Below are positions 18,079 to 26,645 of a stretch of 64,000 nt of DNA, in pieces (the stretch's first letter is position 1; the number at the start of each line of letters is the position of its first letter). Location: assembly GCA_041908165.1 (NCBI GenBank), contig JAYRFV010000065.1, positions 62,001 through 126,000 on the forward strand. The letters run 5' to 3'. Under the pieces are notes generated by a model. The model did not search any database. It saw nothing but the letters and a program-made list of their open reading frames with translations, and was not told where the DNA came from. This stretch comes from JACQZU01 sp041908165 (GTDB lineage Bacteria; Acidobacteriota; Holophagae; Holophagales; Holophagaceae). The position numbers and the translations under genes were made by a program.

Positions 18079-21000
18079 ATGTCCACCCCCATCTTCCGCA
18101 CCCTCACCTCCCTCTCCCTCGCGCTGGCAGGCACCACCGTCCTGCTGGCCCAGGAATCCACCGGCACCCTCAGCGGCCTGGTGGCCACCCGCGGCGGCCA
18201 GCCCGTCGCCGACGCCGAGGTCCGCCTCACGTCCCCGCAGCTGCAGGGCGTGCGCGTGCTCCGCACCGACGCCAAGGGCACCTTCCGCGCTCCGCTCCTG
18301 CCGCCCGGCGCCTACCGGATCCTGGTCCTGAAGGCCGGCATGGTGGCGCCGACGGTCCAGGTGGTGCTCGGCCTCGGCCAGGTCCTGCACCAGGCCATCA
18401 CCCTCGCCCCGGAGGCGGCGGCCACCGTCGAGGTGGTCTCCGACGCCAGCGCCGTCGACAAGACCGACGTCAAGTCGCAGACCAACATCCCCTCCGAGCT
18501 GATGGACCTGCTGCCGCGGCACAGCCGGTCCATGGACGCCATCGCCCTGCTGAGCCCCGGCGTCACCACCGGCGTCGGCGACCGCATCCAGATCCGCGGC
18601 GCCATGACCCACCAGAACCGCTTCCTGCTCAACGGCACCGACATCTCCGACAACCTGTCCGGCCAGGCCTCCGGCACCGAGTACTACGTCGAGGACAACC
18701 TGCAGGAGATCCAGGTCATCCAGTCCCCGGTGAACGCCCGCTACGGCAACTTCTCCGGCGGCGTCATCAACGCGGTCACCAAGTCCGGCGGCAACACCTT
18801 CACCGGCGTCGTGCGCGGCACCTTCTACCGCACCAGCTGGTCGGCCCAGGCGCCCCGCGGCGACCAGCCCGGCACCGCCCCGTCCAACTCGGGCACCCTC
18901 GCTTCCGAGGACGAGATGACCCGCCGCTGGACCGTCACCCTGGGCGGCCCGATCCTCAAGGACAAGCTCTGGTTCTCGCTGAGCACCAAGCAGGACCCGG
19001 CCATCCTCACCCCGCGCTCCTACACCGACGTGCGCGGCCTGACCCTGGGCGACGGCTCGGGCGGCGCCGCCCTCGGCACCAGCGGCCCGGTGACCGTGAA
19101 CGGCGTCAACTTCACGCCGGGCGCGCCCTACTTCTCGCGGGCCGAAACCCGGTTCTACGAGGTCAAGCTGACCTACGCGATCGACCCCTTCCACACCCTC
19201 GAGCTGGCCGGCAACCGCAACCGCTCCGACGACCGCAACCGGCCGCCCAGCGGGACCTTCGACGCCCGCACGCTGGAGACCTACACGGTCATCAACGACT
19301 ACACCACCCTGGCCTACCGCGGGATCTTCAGCAACCAGTTCAACGTCGAGCTGCGGGCGGCCAAGAAGCACAACCAGATCCAGCGCGGCGGCGACCCCGC
19401 CAACGGCAGCCCGGTGCGCGTCTACTACAGCAACGGCGGCCTGTACCTGTTCAACAACGCCATGTACGACCGCGCCAACGGCGCCGAGAACCGCGACATC
19501 AACTCCTACATCGGCAACGTGCAGTGGTTCAGCCCGCAGAGCAGCTGGGGCACCCACATGGTGGACGCCGGCTTCGAGGTCCTGCGCCACGAGCGGCGCG
19601 CCCCCAACAGCCCCTCCGCCACCGGCGTCCAGCTGCTGGTGTGGGGCATCAACCCGGACGGGACCTACCGGGTCTCGCCCCCGGTCAACGACACCGCCAA
19701 GGTGCGCAACCGCATCTACCTGATCGACACCGACGGCGGCACCGCCTACTCGGACATGCGGTCCTTCTACGTCAACGACATCTGGGCGATCAGCCAGGCC
19801 TTCCAGGTCTCGGCCGGGGTCCGCTACGACAGCGTCAAGTCCTTCGACACCCTGGATTCGCCGCAGGTCTCCTCCAGCCAGATCAGCCCGCGCCTGCAGC
19901 TGACCTGGGACGCCCGAGGCGACCAGAGCCTGCTGGTGCGGGCCAACGCGGCGCGCTACGTCGGCAAGCTGGTGGACAGCTACACCAACAAGTTCACCCG
20001 CGCCGGCACCTTCTTCGTCGAGATCTACAACTGGAAGCCGTCGGTGGGCGCGCTCACCAACGCGACGCTGGCGCAGATCTCCGACATCAACAACTGGGAC
20101 ATCAGCGCCGCCGGCAACTACGGCAACCAGACCACCGCGAACCGCTTCGGCAGCCGCGACACCAAGGCGCCCTACATGGAGGAGGCCGGACTGGAGATCC
20201 GCAGGTCCTGGAAGAGCGGGTCCTTCCTGACCCTGGGCTACACCCAGCGCCGTGCGGGCAACTTCTTCAACGACTTCTTCGAGATGGGCCAGGAGGTCGT
20301 CATCCCCCTCAAGTACGCCCAGACCAACGTCTACTCCGCGAAGGAGATGTGGCGCACCGACACCGACATGAAGCGCGACTACAAGAGCGTCGAGATGACC
20401 TTCCTGGCGAAGCTCTCGCCGACCTGGACCTTCGGCGGCAACTGGACCTACGCGATCATGAAGGGCAACACCGAGGGCGCAGAGACCTCCAGCGAGCCGG
20501 TGTTCCTCGACCCCATCGGCAACCTCACGGCGGTCCACGAGAAGTACGGCCGGGACCTCAGCTACTACGCGCCCTACGGCTACATGACCGGCGACCAGCG
20601 GCACCGCGGGACCATGTACCTGAACTACGCCGGCATCATGAAGGGCGGCAACTCGCTCTACGGATCGCTGCTGTTCAACTACCGCGGCGGCGGCTCCTAC
20701 AGCCTGGTGCGGACGGTCAAGTTCGAGTCCCAGGACGAGCGGACGCTGCATCCGGAGTACAAGGCGGCCTACGGCGAGTTCACGACCTACGACCGCTACT
20801 ACGGCTCCCGCGGCATCGGCCGCTTCAACGACACCTTCAACTTCGACCTGAAGCTGGGCTGGGAGATCCCCCTCTGGAAGTCCCTGCGCTATTTCGCCGA
20901 GGTCACGGTCTACAACGTGTTCAACCACTGGCAGCTGCGCTCCTACTCCACCAGCTCCAACACCGGCACCACCCTGTACACCAGCAGCGCCCTGGCCGGC

Positions 21001-21120
21001 TACTCGGCCACCGCCCGCCGCGTCCTGACCAACGGCGACGCCACCGGCTACGGCACCACCTCCCACCTCAACTTCACCGGCGGGCGCTACATCTGGCTGT
21101 CCACCGGCGTGAAGTGGTAG
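18079..21120 (+). CDS. Oar-like TonB-dependent receptor with carboxypeptidase-regulatory domain
   Basis: A 1013-residue outer-membrane protein. A signal peptide (about 1-25) is followed by an Ig-like carboxypeptidase-regulatory domain (residues 28-110; STGTLSGLVATRGGQPVADA to LPPGAYRILVLKAG), then a plug domain (about 130-240; IQIRGAMTHQNRFLLNGTDI, then YYVEDNLQEIQVIQSPVNARYGNFSGGVIN, here cited only in part) and a large barrel ending in STGVKW with a terminal Trp. This is the Oar/TonB type frequent in Acidobacteriota and Bacteroidota. The ligand is unknown; the DeoR-type regulator upstream hints at a carbohydrate. The start has GGAGATCCC before the ATG. Confidence 0.93.
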   Translation: MSTPIFRTLTSLSLALAGTTVLLAQESTGTLSGLVATRGGQPVADAEVRLTSPQLQGVRVLRTDAKGTFRAPLLPPGAYRILVLKAGMVAPTVQVVLGLGQVLHQAITLAPEAAATVEVVSDASAVDKTDVKSQTNIPSELMDLLPRHSRSMDAIALLSPGVTTGVGDRIQIRGAMTHQNRFLLNGTDISDNLSGQASGTEYYVEDNLQEIQVIQSPVNARYGNFSGGVINAVTKSGGNTFTGVVRGTFYRTSWSAQAPRGDQPGTAPSNSGTLASEDEMTRRWTVTLGGPILKDKLWFSLSTKQDPAILTPRSYTDVRGLTLGDGSGGAALGTSGPVTVNGVNFTPGAPYFSRAETRFYEVKLTYAIDPFHTLELAGNRNRSDDRNRPPSGTFDARTLETYTVINDYTTLAYRGIFSNQFNVELRAAKKHNQIQRGGDPANGSPVRVYYSNGGLYLFNNAMYDRANGAENRDINSYIGNVQWFSPQSSWGTHMVDAGFEVLRHERRAPNSPSATGVQLLVWGINPDGTYRVSPPVNDTAKVRNRIYLIDTDGGTAYSDMRSFYVNDIWAISQAFQVSAGVRYDSVKSFDTLDSPQVSSSQISPRLQLTWDARGDQSLLVRANAARYVGKLVDSYTNKFTRAGTFFVEIYNWKPSVGALTNATLAQISDINNWDISAAGNYGNQTTANRFGSRDTKAPYMEEAGLEIRRSWKSGSFLTLGYTQRRAGNFFNDFFEMGQEVVIPLKYAQTNVYSAKEMWRTDTDMKRDYKSVEMTFLAKLSPTWTFGGNWTYAIMKGNTEGAETSSEPVFLDPIGNLTAVHEKYGRDLSYYAPYGYMTGDQRHRGTMYLNYAGIMKGGNSLYGSLLFNYRGGGSYSLVRTVKFESQDERTLHPEYKAAYGEFTTYDRYYGSRGIGRFNDTFNFDLKLGWEIPLWKSLRYFAEVTVYNVFNHWQLRSYSTSSNTGTTLYTSSALAGYSATARRVLTNGDATGYGTTSHLNFTGGRYIWLSTGVKW

Positions 21121-21148
21121 ACCGCAACGGACCCCACGGAGATTCGAC

Positions 21149-21727
21149 ATGCGCACATGGACATGGATCGTGGCGGCGGGCCTGGCGTTGCCGGCCTTCG
21201 CCCAGGCACCGGCGCACGCCCTCGAGGCCCAGGCCTCGCTGGTCAGCGTCTCCCCGGAGACCCTGAGGATCGTGGACGGACGTTCGCTGGCCGGCCTGGC
21301 CCTCGGCCTGGCCTACCGCGGGCGGCTGCAGGACACCGGCCTGCAGCACCGGGTCCACCTGGACCTGCTCGGCCTCCGCACCACCGAGGCCACAGGCATG
21401 GAGGGCGCCGCGCCGAAGCACCTGGAGTTCGGCTGGGACCTGCTGTTCCCCAAGGGGCGGTGGACGCTGTACGCCGGCTTCCAGGGGATCCGCTGGAAGC
21501 AGTCCCTGGACGACCAGACCAGCAACGACTTCCGCGACTATTCCCTGACCGGCACCCGGCTGATGAACAGCCCGCAGGGCACCAAGCTCGGCGCGCGGGT
21601 CGGTGCCGAGTTCGCCCTGCGGCCCGGGTTCGCCGCCTTCGCCGGCTACACCCAGACCGAGCTCAACAAGAAGCACAACCCGGGCTGGTTCAGCCTGGGC
21701 GTGACCTACCGGCTCCTGCAGCGGTAG
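21149..21727 (+). CDS. Small secreted/outer-membrane protein of the TonB locus
   Basis: This 192-residue protein has a clear signal peptide (MRTWTWIVAAGLALPAFAQA). Its body is strand-rich (VHLDLLGLRTTE, LEFGWDLLFPKGRWTLYAGFQ, GARVGAEFALRPGFAAFAGYTQ, WFSLGVTYRLL), suggesting a small beta barrel of about 8 strands. The family is not recognised. It begins 28 bases after the receptor gene with GGAG before the ATG, so it is the third gene of the same operon. A 13-bp hairpin follows. Confidence 0.75.
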   Translation: MRTWTWIVAAGLALPAFAQAPAHALEAQASLVSVSPETLRIVDGRSLAGLALGLAYRGRLQDTGLQHRVHLDLLGLRTTEATGMEGAAPKHLEFGWDLLFPKGRWTLYAGFQGIRWKQSLDDQTSNDFRDYSLTGTRLMNSPQGTKLGARVGAEFALRPGFAAFAGYTQTELNKKHNPGWFSLGVTYRLLQR

Positions 21728-21741
21728 CCGCCGCCGGGCGG

Positions 21742-21775
21742 GCCGGGGCGCGGAGGGATGGATCCGCGCCCCGGC
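21742..21775. terminator. Bidirectional-type hairpin between convergent genes
   Basis: Perfect 13-bp stem GCCGGGGCGCGGA/TCCGCGCCCCGGC with an 8-base loop, between the end of the TonB-locus gene (21727) and the end of the amidase gene (21791). The flanking tract AGTTGTT is only moderately T-rich, so efficiency as an intrinsic terminator is uncertain. Confidence 0.6.
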
Positions 21776-21790
21776 AGTTGTTCCGGCCCT

Positions 21791-22534
21791 TCACCGCGTG
21801 GCGCGGAGCCCTTCCAAGCGCCGGGCGATCTCGTCGGTGACGGGGCCAGGGGCGTACCGCGGCCCCTGCGGGTAGCTCCGCAGCCAGGCGTAGAGCCGGT
21901 CGCCGGGACAGGCGCTGGCCGCGACCTCCCGGTGAACCCACAGGTCGCCGGGCCCGAGCCCGTTCCGCTGCAGCAGGTGGGCGGCCAAGGCCACCAGGGT
22001 TCGGCGCGCCGCCGGTGTCGGCTCGACGTCGCTGAAGTCCCCCAGCAGGCACACGGTGAGGTGGCCGGCCACCCGCCCCGGCCGGGGACCGGTGGCCTCC
22101 TCCCCGGCCCCCAGGGTTCCCCCGACCGCACGGTTGCCCGCTGGATCGGGATCACGCAGGTCAGGGGTGACCACCGGCGCCGCCCGCCACTGGGCCTCCG
22201 CCAGGTAGCGGGTCCCGCTCGCGGCGGCGAAGGCCGGGTCGCGGCCGGCGAAGACCCGGCCGTCCGGGGCGATCAGGAAGTGGTAGGCGATGTCGCCCCA
22301 GCCCTGCTCCTGGTGGCCGCGCTGGATCGCCCGCAACTCCGCCTCCGGGCTGCCGTCCCCGCGCAGCCTGGGCACGGCGGTGTGGTGCACGGTGAGGTGG
22401 CGCACCGGGCCCATCGCCTGCAGGGCGGCGGCGTCCGCCGGCCGGGCGCCCCAGGCCGACCGCGGCAGGACCTCCGGAGCAGCCTGGCCGCCCAGCAGGA
22501 GCACCGCCACCAGGAACGCCGGCATGCTCGGCAT
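21791..22534 (-). CDS. N-acetylmuramoyl-L-alanine amidase (PGRP/Amidase_2 type), secreted
   Basis: Zinc amidase that cuts between MurNAc and the peptide stem. The 247-residue protein starts MPSMPAFLVAVLLLGGQA (signal peptide; a second Met three codons in is equally possible, 22525). It shows RSAWGA typical of PGRPs, Zn ligands in TVHHTAV and WVHREVA, and Cys in SACPGD, with the catalytic Tyr in AYHFLIAPDG. All four residues are present, so it should be active. It is divergent from the FlhB-C-like gene with only 30 bases between the starts. Likely role: cell-wall turnover or recycling in the periplasm. Confidence 0.9.
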   Translation of the reverse strand: MPSMPAFLVAVLLLGGQAAPEVLPRSAWGARPADAAALQAMGPVRHLTVHHTAVPRLRGDGSPEAELRAIQRGHQEQGWGDIAYHFLIAPDGRVFAGRDPAFAAASGTRYLAEAQWRAAPVVTPDLRDPDPAGNRAVGGTLGAGEEATGPRPGRVAGHLTVCLLGDFSDVEPTPAARRTLVALAAHLLQRNGLGPGDLWVHREVAASACPGDRLYAWLRSYPQGPRYAPGPVTDEIARRLEGLRATR

Positions 22535-22564
22535 TGTAGCGCCCTGCGCGGTAGCCTGGGAGGC

Positions 22565-22915
22565 ATGGTCCGCCGCCTTCCCCGTCCCGCCAGCAGCCGC
22601 CCCCGGGTGGCGGCGCTGCGCTACCGGGAGGAGCCGCCCTTCCGCGATTCCGCGCCCCGCCTGGTGGCGAAGGGAGAGGGTCTCCTGGCCGAGCGGATCC
22701 TCGAAGAGGCCCGCAGGCACGGCATCCCGGTGCAGCACGACCCGGACCTGGTGGCCGCCCTCGCCCCCCTCGACGTCGACCGCCTGATCCCGCCCGAGCT
22801 GTTCCAGGCCATCGCCGCCGTCCTCGCCGCCCTGTACCGGGCCAACAAGGAGGCGGCGGGCGACCCGGGCACCGGATTTCCGCCCTCCCCTCCCGCTTCC
22901 CGGACGACCCCTTGA
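22565..22915 (+). CDS. Stand-alone FlhB/EscU C-terminal-domain protein (FhlB-like)
   Basis: The 116-residue protein matches the cytoplasmic C-terminal domain of FlhB/YscU: VAALRYREEPPFRDSAPR, then VAKGEGLLAERILEEARRHGIPV, DPDLVAALAPLDVDRLIPPELF and AIAAVLAALYRAN (cited in parts). The NPTH autocleavage motif and the membrane part are absent. Such short FhlB-like proteins occur in flagellated bacteria and can partly replace FlhB-C in export-substrate switching. No other flagellar or type III gene lies in this window. GGGAGG precedes the ATG; the stop overlaps the TTG of the PHP gene by 3 bases, so it is first in a four-gene operon. Confidence 0.82.
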   Translation: MVRRLPRPASSRPRVAALRYREEPPFRDSAPRLVAKGEGLLAERILEEARRHGIPVQHDPDLVAALAPLDVDRLIPPELFQAIAAVLAALYRANKEAAGDPGTGFPPSPPASRTTP

Positions 22916-23745
22916 TCGACCTCCACAGCCACAGCACCTTCAGCGACGGGTCCGACAGCCCGGAAGAGCTCGCCCTGGCCGGGGACGGGGCGGGCCTCGC
23001 CGCGCTGGCGCTCACCGACCACGACAGCGTCGAGGGCATCGACCGCTTCCTGGCCATGCAGCCCCGGGTCGGGCCGAGGCTGGTGGCCGGCGTGGAGATC
23101 AGCGCCAGCTACCTGGGCCGGTCCCTGCACGTGCTGGGGCTGTTCGTGGACCCCGCCGACGCCCGCTTCCGGGCGCGCCTGTCGGACCTGCGCGAACGCC
23201 GCAACCGCCGCAACCGGGACATGGTGGCGCGCCTCAACGGCCTGGGCATCCCGCTGCGGATGGAGCAGGTGCTCGCCTTCGCGCCGTCCTGCCTGGTGTC
23301 GCGGGTGCACGTCGCGCTCGCCCTCGCCTCCATCGGGGCGGTCTCCGGTCCGGAGGAGGCCTTCAGGCGCTACCTCGGCGACGGCCGGCCCGGCTGCGTG
23401 CCCTGGGAGGAGCTCTCCCCGGGCGAGGCGGCGCAGTGGATCTCCGACGCGGGCGGCGTGCCCCTGGTGGCCCATCCGGGCCGCTTCGCCGGCCGCGGGT
23501 TCCGCTGGGACGAGGCCATGCTCGACCTCAGGGACCAGGGGCTGCGCGGCTTCGAGGCCTGGTACGGGGACTACGGTCCGGCCGAGCAGCGCAGCTTCCT
23601 CGACCTGGCCGAGCGCACCGGCATGCTGCCCAGCGGAGGCAGCGACTACCACGGCTCCCACAAGCCCGGCCTCCAGCTCGGCCGGGGCCGGGGCGACCTG
23701 CTCGTTCCCGACGCCGTCCTGGCGGCCCTGGAATCCGCCCAGTAG
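22912..23745 (+). CDS. PHP-domain phosphoesterase (RNase AM / nucleoside bisphosphate phosphatase type)
   Basis: A 277-residue PHP protein with the metal-binding motifs in order: DLHSHSTFSDGS (residues 3-14), LTDHDSVEG, GVEISA, VAHPGRF and GGSDYHG. This composition resembles YciV/TrpH (RnaAM), which removes 3'-phosphates from nucleoside 3',5'-bisphosphates and trims 5' ends of RNA. The start codon is TTG, overlapping the previous stop (TTGA); the homology begins at the first residues (MIDLHSHS), which supports it. Cytosolic, no signal peptide. Confidence 0.88.
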   Translation: MIDLHSHSTFSDGSDSPEELALAGDGAGLAALALTDHDSVEGIDRFLAMQPRVGPRLVAGVEISASYLGRSLHVLGLFVDPADARFRARLSDLRERRNRRNRDMVARLNGLGIPLRMEQVLAFAPSCLVSRVHVALALASIGAVSGPEEAFRRYLGDGRPGCVPWEELSPGEAAQWISDAGGVPLVAHPGRFAGRGFRWDEAMLDLRDQGLRGFEAWYGDYGPAEQRSFLDLAERTGMLPSGGSDYHGSHKPGLQLGRGRGDLLVPDAVLAALESAQ

Positions 23746-23791
23746 GTTCCAGCGCCGCGGTTTGGCGCTAGACTGCACGAGGAGACCCGGA

Positions 23792-24196
23792 ATGGCCGAC
23801 AAGATCCTGCTGGTCGAGGACGACCCGGTGAACGTCAAGTTCATCCAGGTGGTGCTCACGCGGCGCGGCGGCTTCGAGGTGACGGTCTGCGAGGAGGTCG
23901 ACGAGATCCTGCGGTTCGTCCGCGAGGAGAAGCCGGTCCTGGTGATCATGGACGTGAGCCTCACCCGCTCCACCTGGGAGGACCGCAAGGTCGACGGGCT
24001 CTTCATCACCAAGCTCCTGAAGGCCGATCCCGCCACCGCCAAGGTTCCGGTGATGCTGGCCACGGCCCACGCCATGTTCGGCGACCGCGAGCGGTTCCTG
24101 CGCGACACCGGCGCCGAAGGCTACCTGGCCAAGCCGATCCACGATCCGGACCTGTTCCTGAAGGCGATCCGCGAGGTCATCGCGAAGGCGCCGTGA
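23792..24196 (+). CDS. Single-domain response regulator (CheY-like receiver)
   Basis: 134 residues, receiver domain only. Acidic pocket EDD (9-11), phospho-acceptor Asp54 in VIMDVSL, Thr91 in LATAHA and Lys114 in YLAKPI are all present. An extended loop after Asp54 (TRSTWEDRKVDG) makes it more like DivK/CpdR-type relatives than CheY. There is no output domain, so it probably acts by protein-protein contact or in a phosphorelay. No kinase is adjacent. GAGGAG precedes the ATG. Its stop overlaps the GTG start of truA. Confidence 0.9.
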   Translation: MADKILLVEDDPVNVKFIQVVLTRRGGFEVTVCEEVDEILRFVREEKPVLVIMDVSLTRSTWEDRKVDGLFITKLLKADPATAKVPVMLATAHAMFGDRERFLRDTGAEGYLAKPIHDPDLFLKAIREVIAKAP

Positions 24197-25044
24197 GCCC
24201 GCGTCCGAAGGGCCGGCCCGCGCGCGATCCCGGGGCGGTCGCCGCGTACCGGCTGGTGATCGAATACGAGGGCAGCCGCTTCCAGGGCTGGCAGCGGCAG
24301 GGCGAAGGCCAGAGCCAGGCCGGGGTCCGCACCGTCGCCGGGACCCTCGAGCGCCTGCTCGCCCAGCAGGGGCTGGCGCCGCGGAGCCTGGTGGGCTCCG
24401 GCCGCACCGACGCCGGCGTCCACGCCCTCGGGCAGGTGGCCCACCTGCACCTGGCCGCTCCCGGGCCGCGTCCGGAGGACCTGCAGATCCTCCTGGACCG
24501 GGCCCTGCCCAGCGACCTGGCGGTGGTCCAGGTGGCCCGCTGCGACGCGGCCTTCCACGCCCGCCACGATGCCCTCCGGCGCACCTACCTGTACCGCGTC
24601 GCGCTGCGCCGGTCGGGCCTCTCCAAGCCCTTCGCGTGGTGGGTCAAGGGCCGCCTGGACGTGGACCGGCTCGGCGAGGCCTGGACCGCCTTCCAGGGCT
24701 TCCACGACGTGTCCGCCTTCGCCGACCTGGATCCCCGGGAGGACCCGCGCTGCGAGATCCAGTCCTGCGAATGGACGGCGGCCGGATCGATGGTGCTGCT
24801 GCGGGTGACCGCCAGCCACTTCAAGACCCGCCAGGTCCGGCGCATGGTGGGCGCCGCGGCCCTCTGCGGCCTGGGCCAGGCCTCCCGCTCGGAGATCGGG
24901 CGCGACCTCGCGGCGCCCTCGGCGGAGGCCGCCCTGCGCTGGTCGGAGCGGGCGGCCCCGGCGGCGGGGCTGTTCCTGGAGCGGGTCGACTACCGCGACA
25001 CGCCGCCCCCGGCGCTGCTGGACCCCTCCTTCGGCCTCCGCTGA
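24193..25044 (+). CDS. truA: tRNA pseudouridine(38-40) synthase
   Basis: TruA isomerises uridines 38-40 in the tRNA anticodon arm. The catalytic motif GRTDAGVHALGQVAH gives Asp73; RRTYLYR and SHFKTRQVRRMVGA are also family hallmarks. The length is 283 residues. The start is GTG, overlapping the response-regulator stop (GTGA). The N-terminal 18 residues (MSPRPKGRPARDPGAVAA) are a basic extension before the core. Last gene of the four-gene operon; convergent with glnA, with 39 bases between stops. Confidence 0.96.
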   Translation: MSPRPKGRPARDPGAVAAYRLVIEYEGSRFQGWQRQGEGQSQAGVRTVAGTLERLLAQQGLAPRSLVGSGRTDAGVHALGQVAHLHLAAPGPRPEDLQILLDRALPSDLAVVQVARCDAAFHARHDALRRTYLYRVALRRSGLSKPFAWWVKGRLDVDRLGEAWTAFQGFHDVSAFADLDPREDPRCEIQSCEWTAAGSMVLLRVTASHFKTRQVRRMVGAAALCGLGQASRSEIGRDLAAPSAEAALRWSERAAPAAGLFLERVDYRDTPPPALLDPSFGLR

Positions 25045-25083
25045 GGCGGCCGGAGCAGGGGCCCAGGTCCTTCGGGGATCCGG

Positions 25084-26520
25084 CTAGAACTGCGACCAGA
25101 GCAGCTGGTTGGTCACCTCGTGGTGGAACTGGATCTCCGCCGGCTTGACCACCGTGCCCAGGGCCTTGGGGCAGCGCTCGGCCTGCATCAGCTTGAGGTC
25201 GGCGAACTTGCCGTGGAGGTCCTCGCCGAGCACGTCGGCCATGAACCGGGACCCCTTGTACAGCCGGATGGCGTCGTAGATGTTGTCGGGCAGGAAGCGG
25301 GTGCGGGGGCGCTTGCTGTCGTCGGCCTCGGCCACGGGGCCTTCCAGGCCGGTGCGGAGCAGCGTGTAGAAGACCATGTACGGGTTCGCGTCCGGACCGA
25401 TGGAGCGGACCTCGATGCGGGCGGCCTGCTCGTTGCCGATGGGAATGCGGACCATGGAGCCGCGGTCGGTGGGCGACACCTTGATCTGGTTCGGGGCCTC
25501 GAAGTGCGGGTCCAGGCGGCGGTAGGCGTTGACGCTCGGGTTCAGCACCAGGCACAGGTCGGTGGCATTCGCCAGGATCCGGTTGGTGAAGTCCCAGGCC
25601 AGGTCGGACAGGCCCTCCTTGCCGCCCTTCTCGAAGAAGATGTTCTTCCCCTTCTTCGACATGGAGATGTTGGTGTGCATGCCGTTGCCGTTCACGCCGG
25701 CGACCGGCTTGGGCAGGAAGGAGGCGGTCAGGTCCATCCGCGCCGCCACCTGCCGGGCCAGCAGCTTGTACAGCTGGACCTGGTCGGCGGCGACGTTCAC
25801 CTCGGCGTACTTGTAGTTCATCTCGAACTGCGACGGGGCCACCTCCGGGTGGTCCTTCTCGTTGTCGAAGCCCATCGCGCGCTGGGCTTCGGCGGAGGTG
25901 TCGATGAAGGTGCGCAGGGCGTCGCCCGGCAGGCTGTGGTAGTAGCCGCCGGTGGAGATGAAGTCGAAGCGGCCGGTCTCGTGGTAGCGCCGCTCGGCGT
26001 CGCGGCCCTTGAACAGGAACCCTTCGATCTCGTTGGCCGCGTTGAGGATCGTCCCCTTCTTCGCGAACAGCTCGTCGGTGTAGGACTTCAGCCGCGCCCG
26101 CAGGTCGGAGCCGTAGGGGCTGCCGTCCTTCTCCTGCACGGAACCGAACACCAGCACCTTGCCGGGCCCGAAGATGTCCGACGGCAGCCAGTAGAAGGCC
26201 GGCCAGTCGATGGCCAGGCGCAGGTCCGACTCGGACTGCACCGAGAAGCCGCGGATCGAGGAGCCGTCGAAGGTCAGGTTGTCGGCGGACTTCAGAAGGA
26301 ATTTCTTGTCGTAGTCGAGCATGTGCAGGCGGCCCTCGACGTCGGTGAAGCACACCGTCACCGCCTTGATCCGCTTCTCGTCGGCGAGGTACTTCAGGCG
26401 CTCCTCGCGGATCTTGTGCTCCGCCACCCGGTCCAGCCGCTGCTGCTTGGCCTGGAGGTTCATCTCCTCGAGGGTGTCGTAGGGGATTTCCAGGAAGTCC
26501 CGCAGGTTGCCGGTCGACAT
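25084..26520 (-). CDS. glnA: Glutamine synthetase, type I
   Basis: ATP-dependent amidation of glutamate. The 478-residue protein has the beta-grasp segment with FDGSSIRGF, the metal ligands in the EIEGFLF-type region and the DKPEVAPSQFE-like NEKDHPEVAPSQFE, NGNGMHTNISM (ammonia/glutamate site), and VSPTDRGSMVRIP followed by ARIEVRS. A NIYD tyrosine in LPDNIYDAI sits where the adenylylated Tyr of GSI-beta enzymes lies, but the LPP that normally follows is absent; control by adenylylation is uncertain. GGAGG precedes the ATG. It is expressed from an AT-rich divergent region shared with the HD gene. No glnB or glnE lies nearby. Confidence 0.95.
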   Translation of the reverse strand: MSTGNLRDFLEIPYDTLEEMNLQAKQQRLDRVAEHKIREERLKYLADEKRIKAVTVCFTDVEGRLHMLDYDKKFLLKSADNLTFDGSSIRGFSVQSESDLRLAIDWPAFYWLPSDIFGPGKVLVFGSVQEKDGSPYGSDLRARLKSYTDELFAKKGTILNAANEIEGFLFKGRDAERRYHETGRFDFISTGGYYHSLPGDALRTFIDTSAEAQRAMGFDNEKDHPEVAPSQFEMNYKYAEVNVAADQVQLYKLLARQVAARMDLTASFLPKPVAGVNGNGMHTNISMSKKGKNIFFEKGGKEGLSDLAWDFTNRILANATDLCLVLNPSVNAYRRLDPHFEAPNQIKVSPTDRGSMVRIPIGNEQAARIEVRSIGPDANPYMVFYTLLRTGLEGPVAEADDSKRPRTRFLPDNIYDAIRLYKGSRFMADVLGEDLHGKFADLKLMQAERCPKALGTVVKPAEIQFHHEVTNQLLWSQF

Positions 26521-26559
26521 GTGTCCTCCGCAGCTGGGGTCGCAGGGGCGGCCCGATCA

Positions 26560-26645
26560 CTATTCTTAATATCAGTATTTTTATTTTAATTTCAATGTTT
26601 TTTATAATAATTTAATTTGATTTTATTATTTGTTGATATCAATCA
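26560..26645. promoter_or_regulatory. AT-rich divergent promoter island (glnA / HD gene)
   Basis: About 85 bases of nearly pure A+T in a 70% G+C sequence, between the glnA start (26520) and the HD-domain gene. It ends with the palindrome TTGATATCAA (26633-26642). There are many possible -10 hexamers on both strands and none can be chosen with confidence. No clear sigma-54 element (TGGC-N8-TTGC) was seen. Likely roles are UP-element-like promoter activation, a nucleoid-protein site or an easily melted segment. Confidence 0.5.

Noticed and set aside
16360..21156. A 1598-codon open frame on the minus strand opposite the deoR/TonB locus
   Set aside because: Its composition is Gly/Val/Arg/His-rich with no recognisable domain; the plus strand of the same bases encodes clear proteins. 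Very high G+C removes stop codons from opposite frames.
17592..21266. A 1224-codon plus-strand open frame over the TonB receptor
   Set aside because: Out-of-frame shadow of the receptor; Arg/Pro/His-rich, without motifs.
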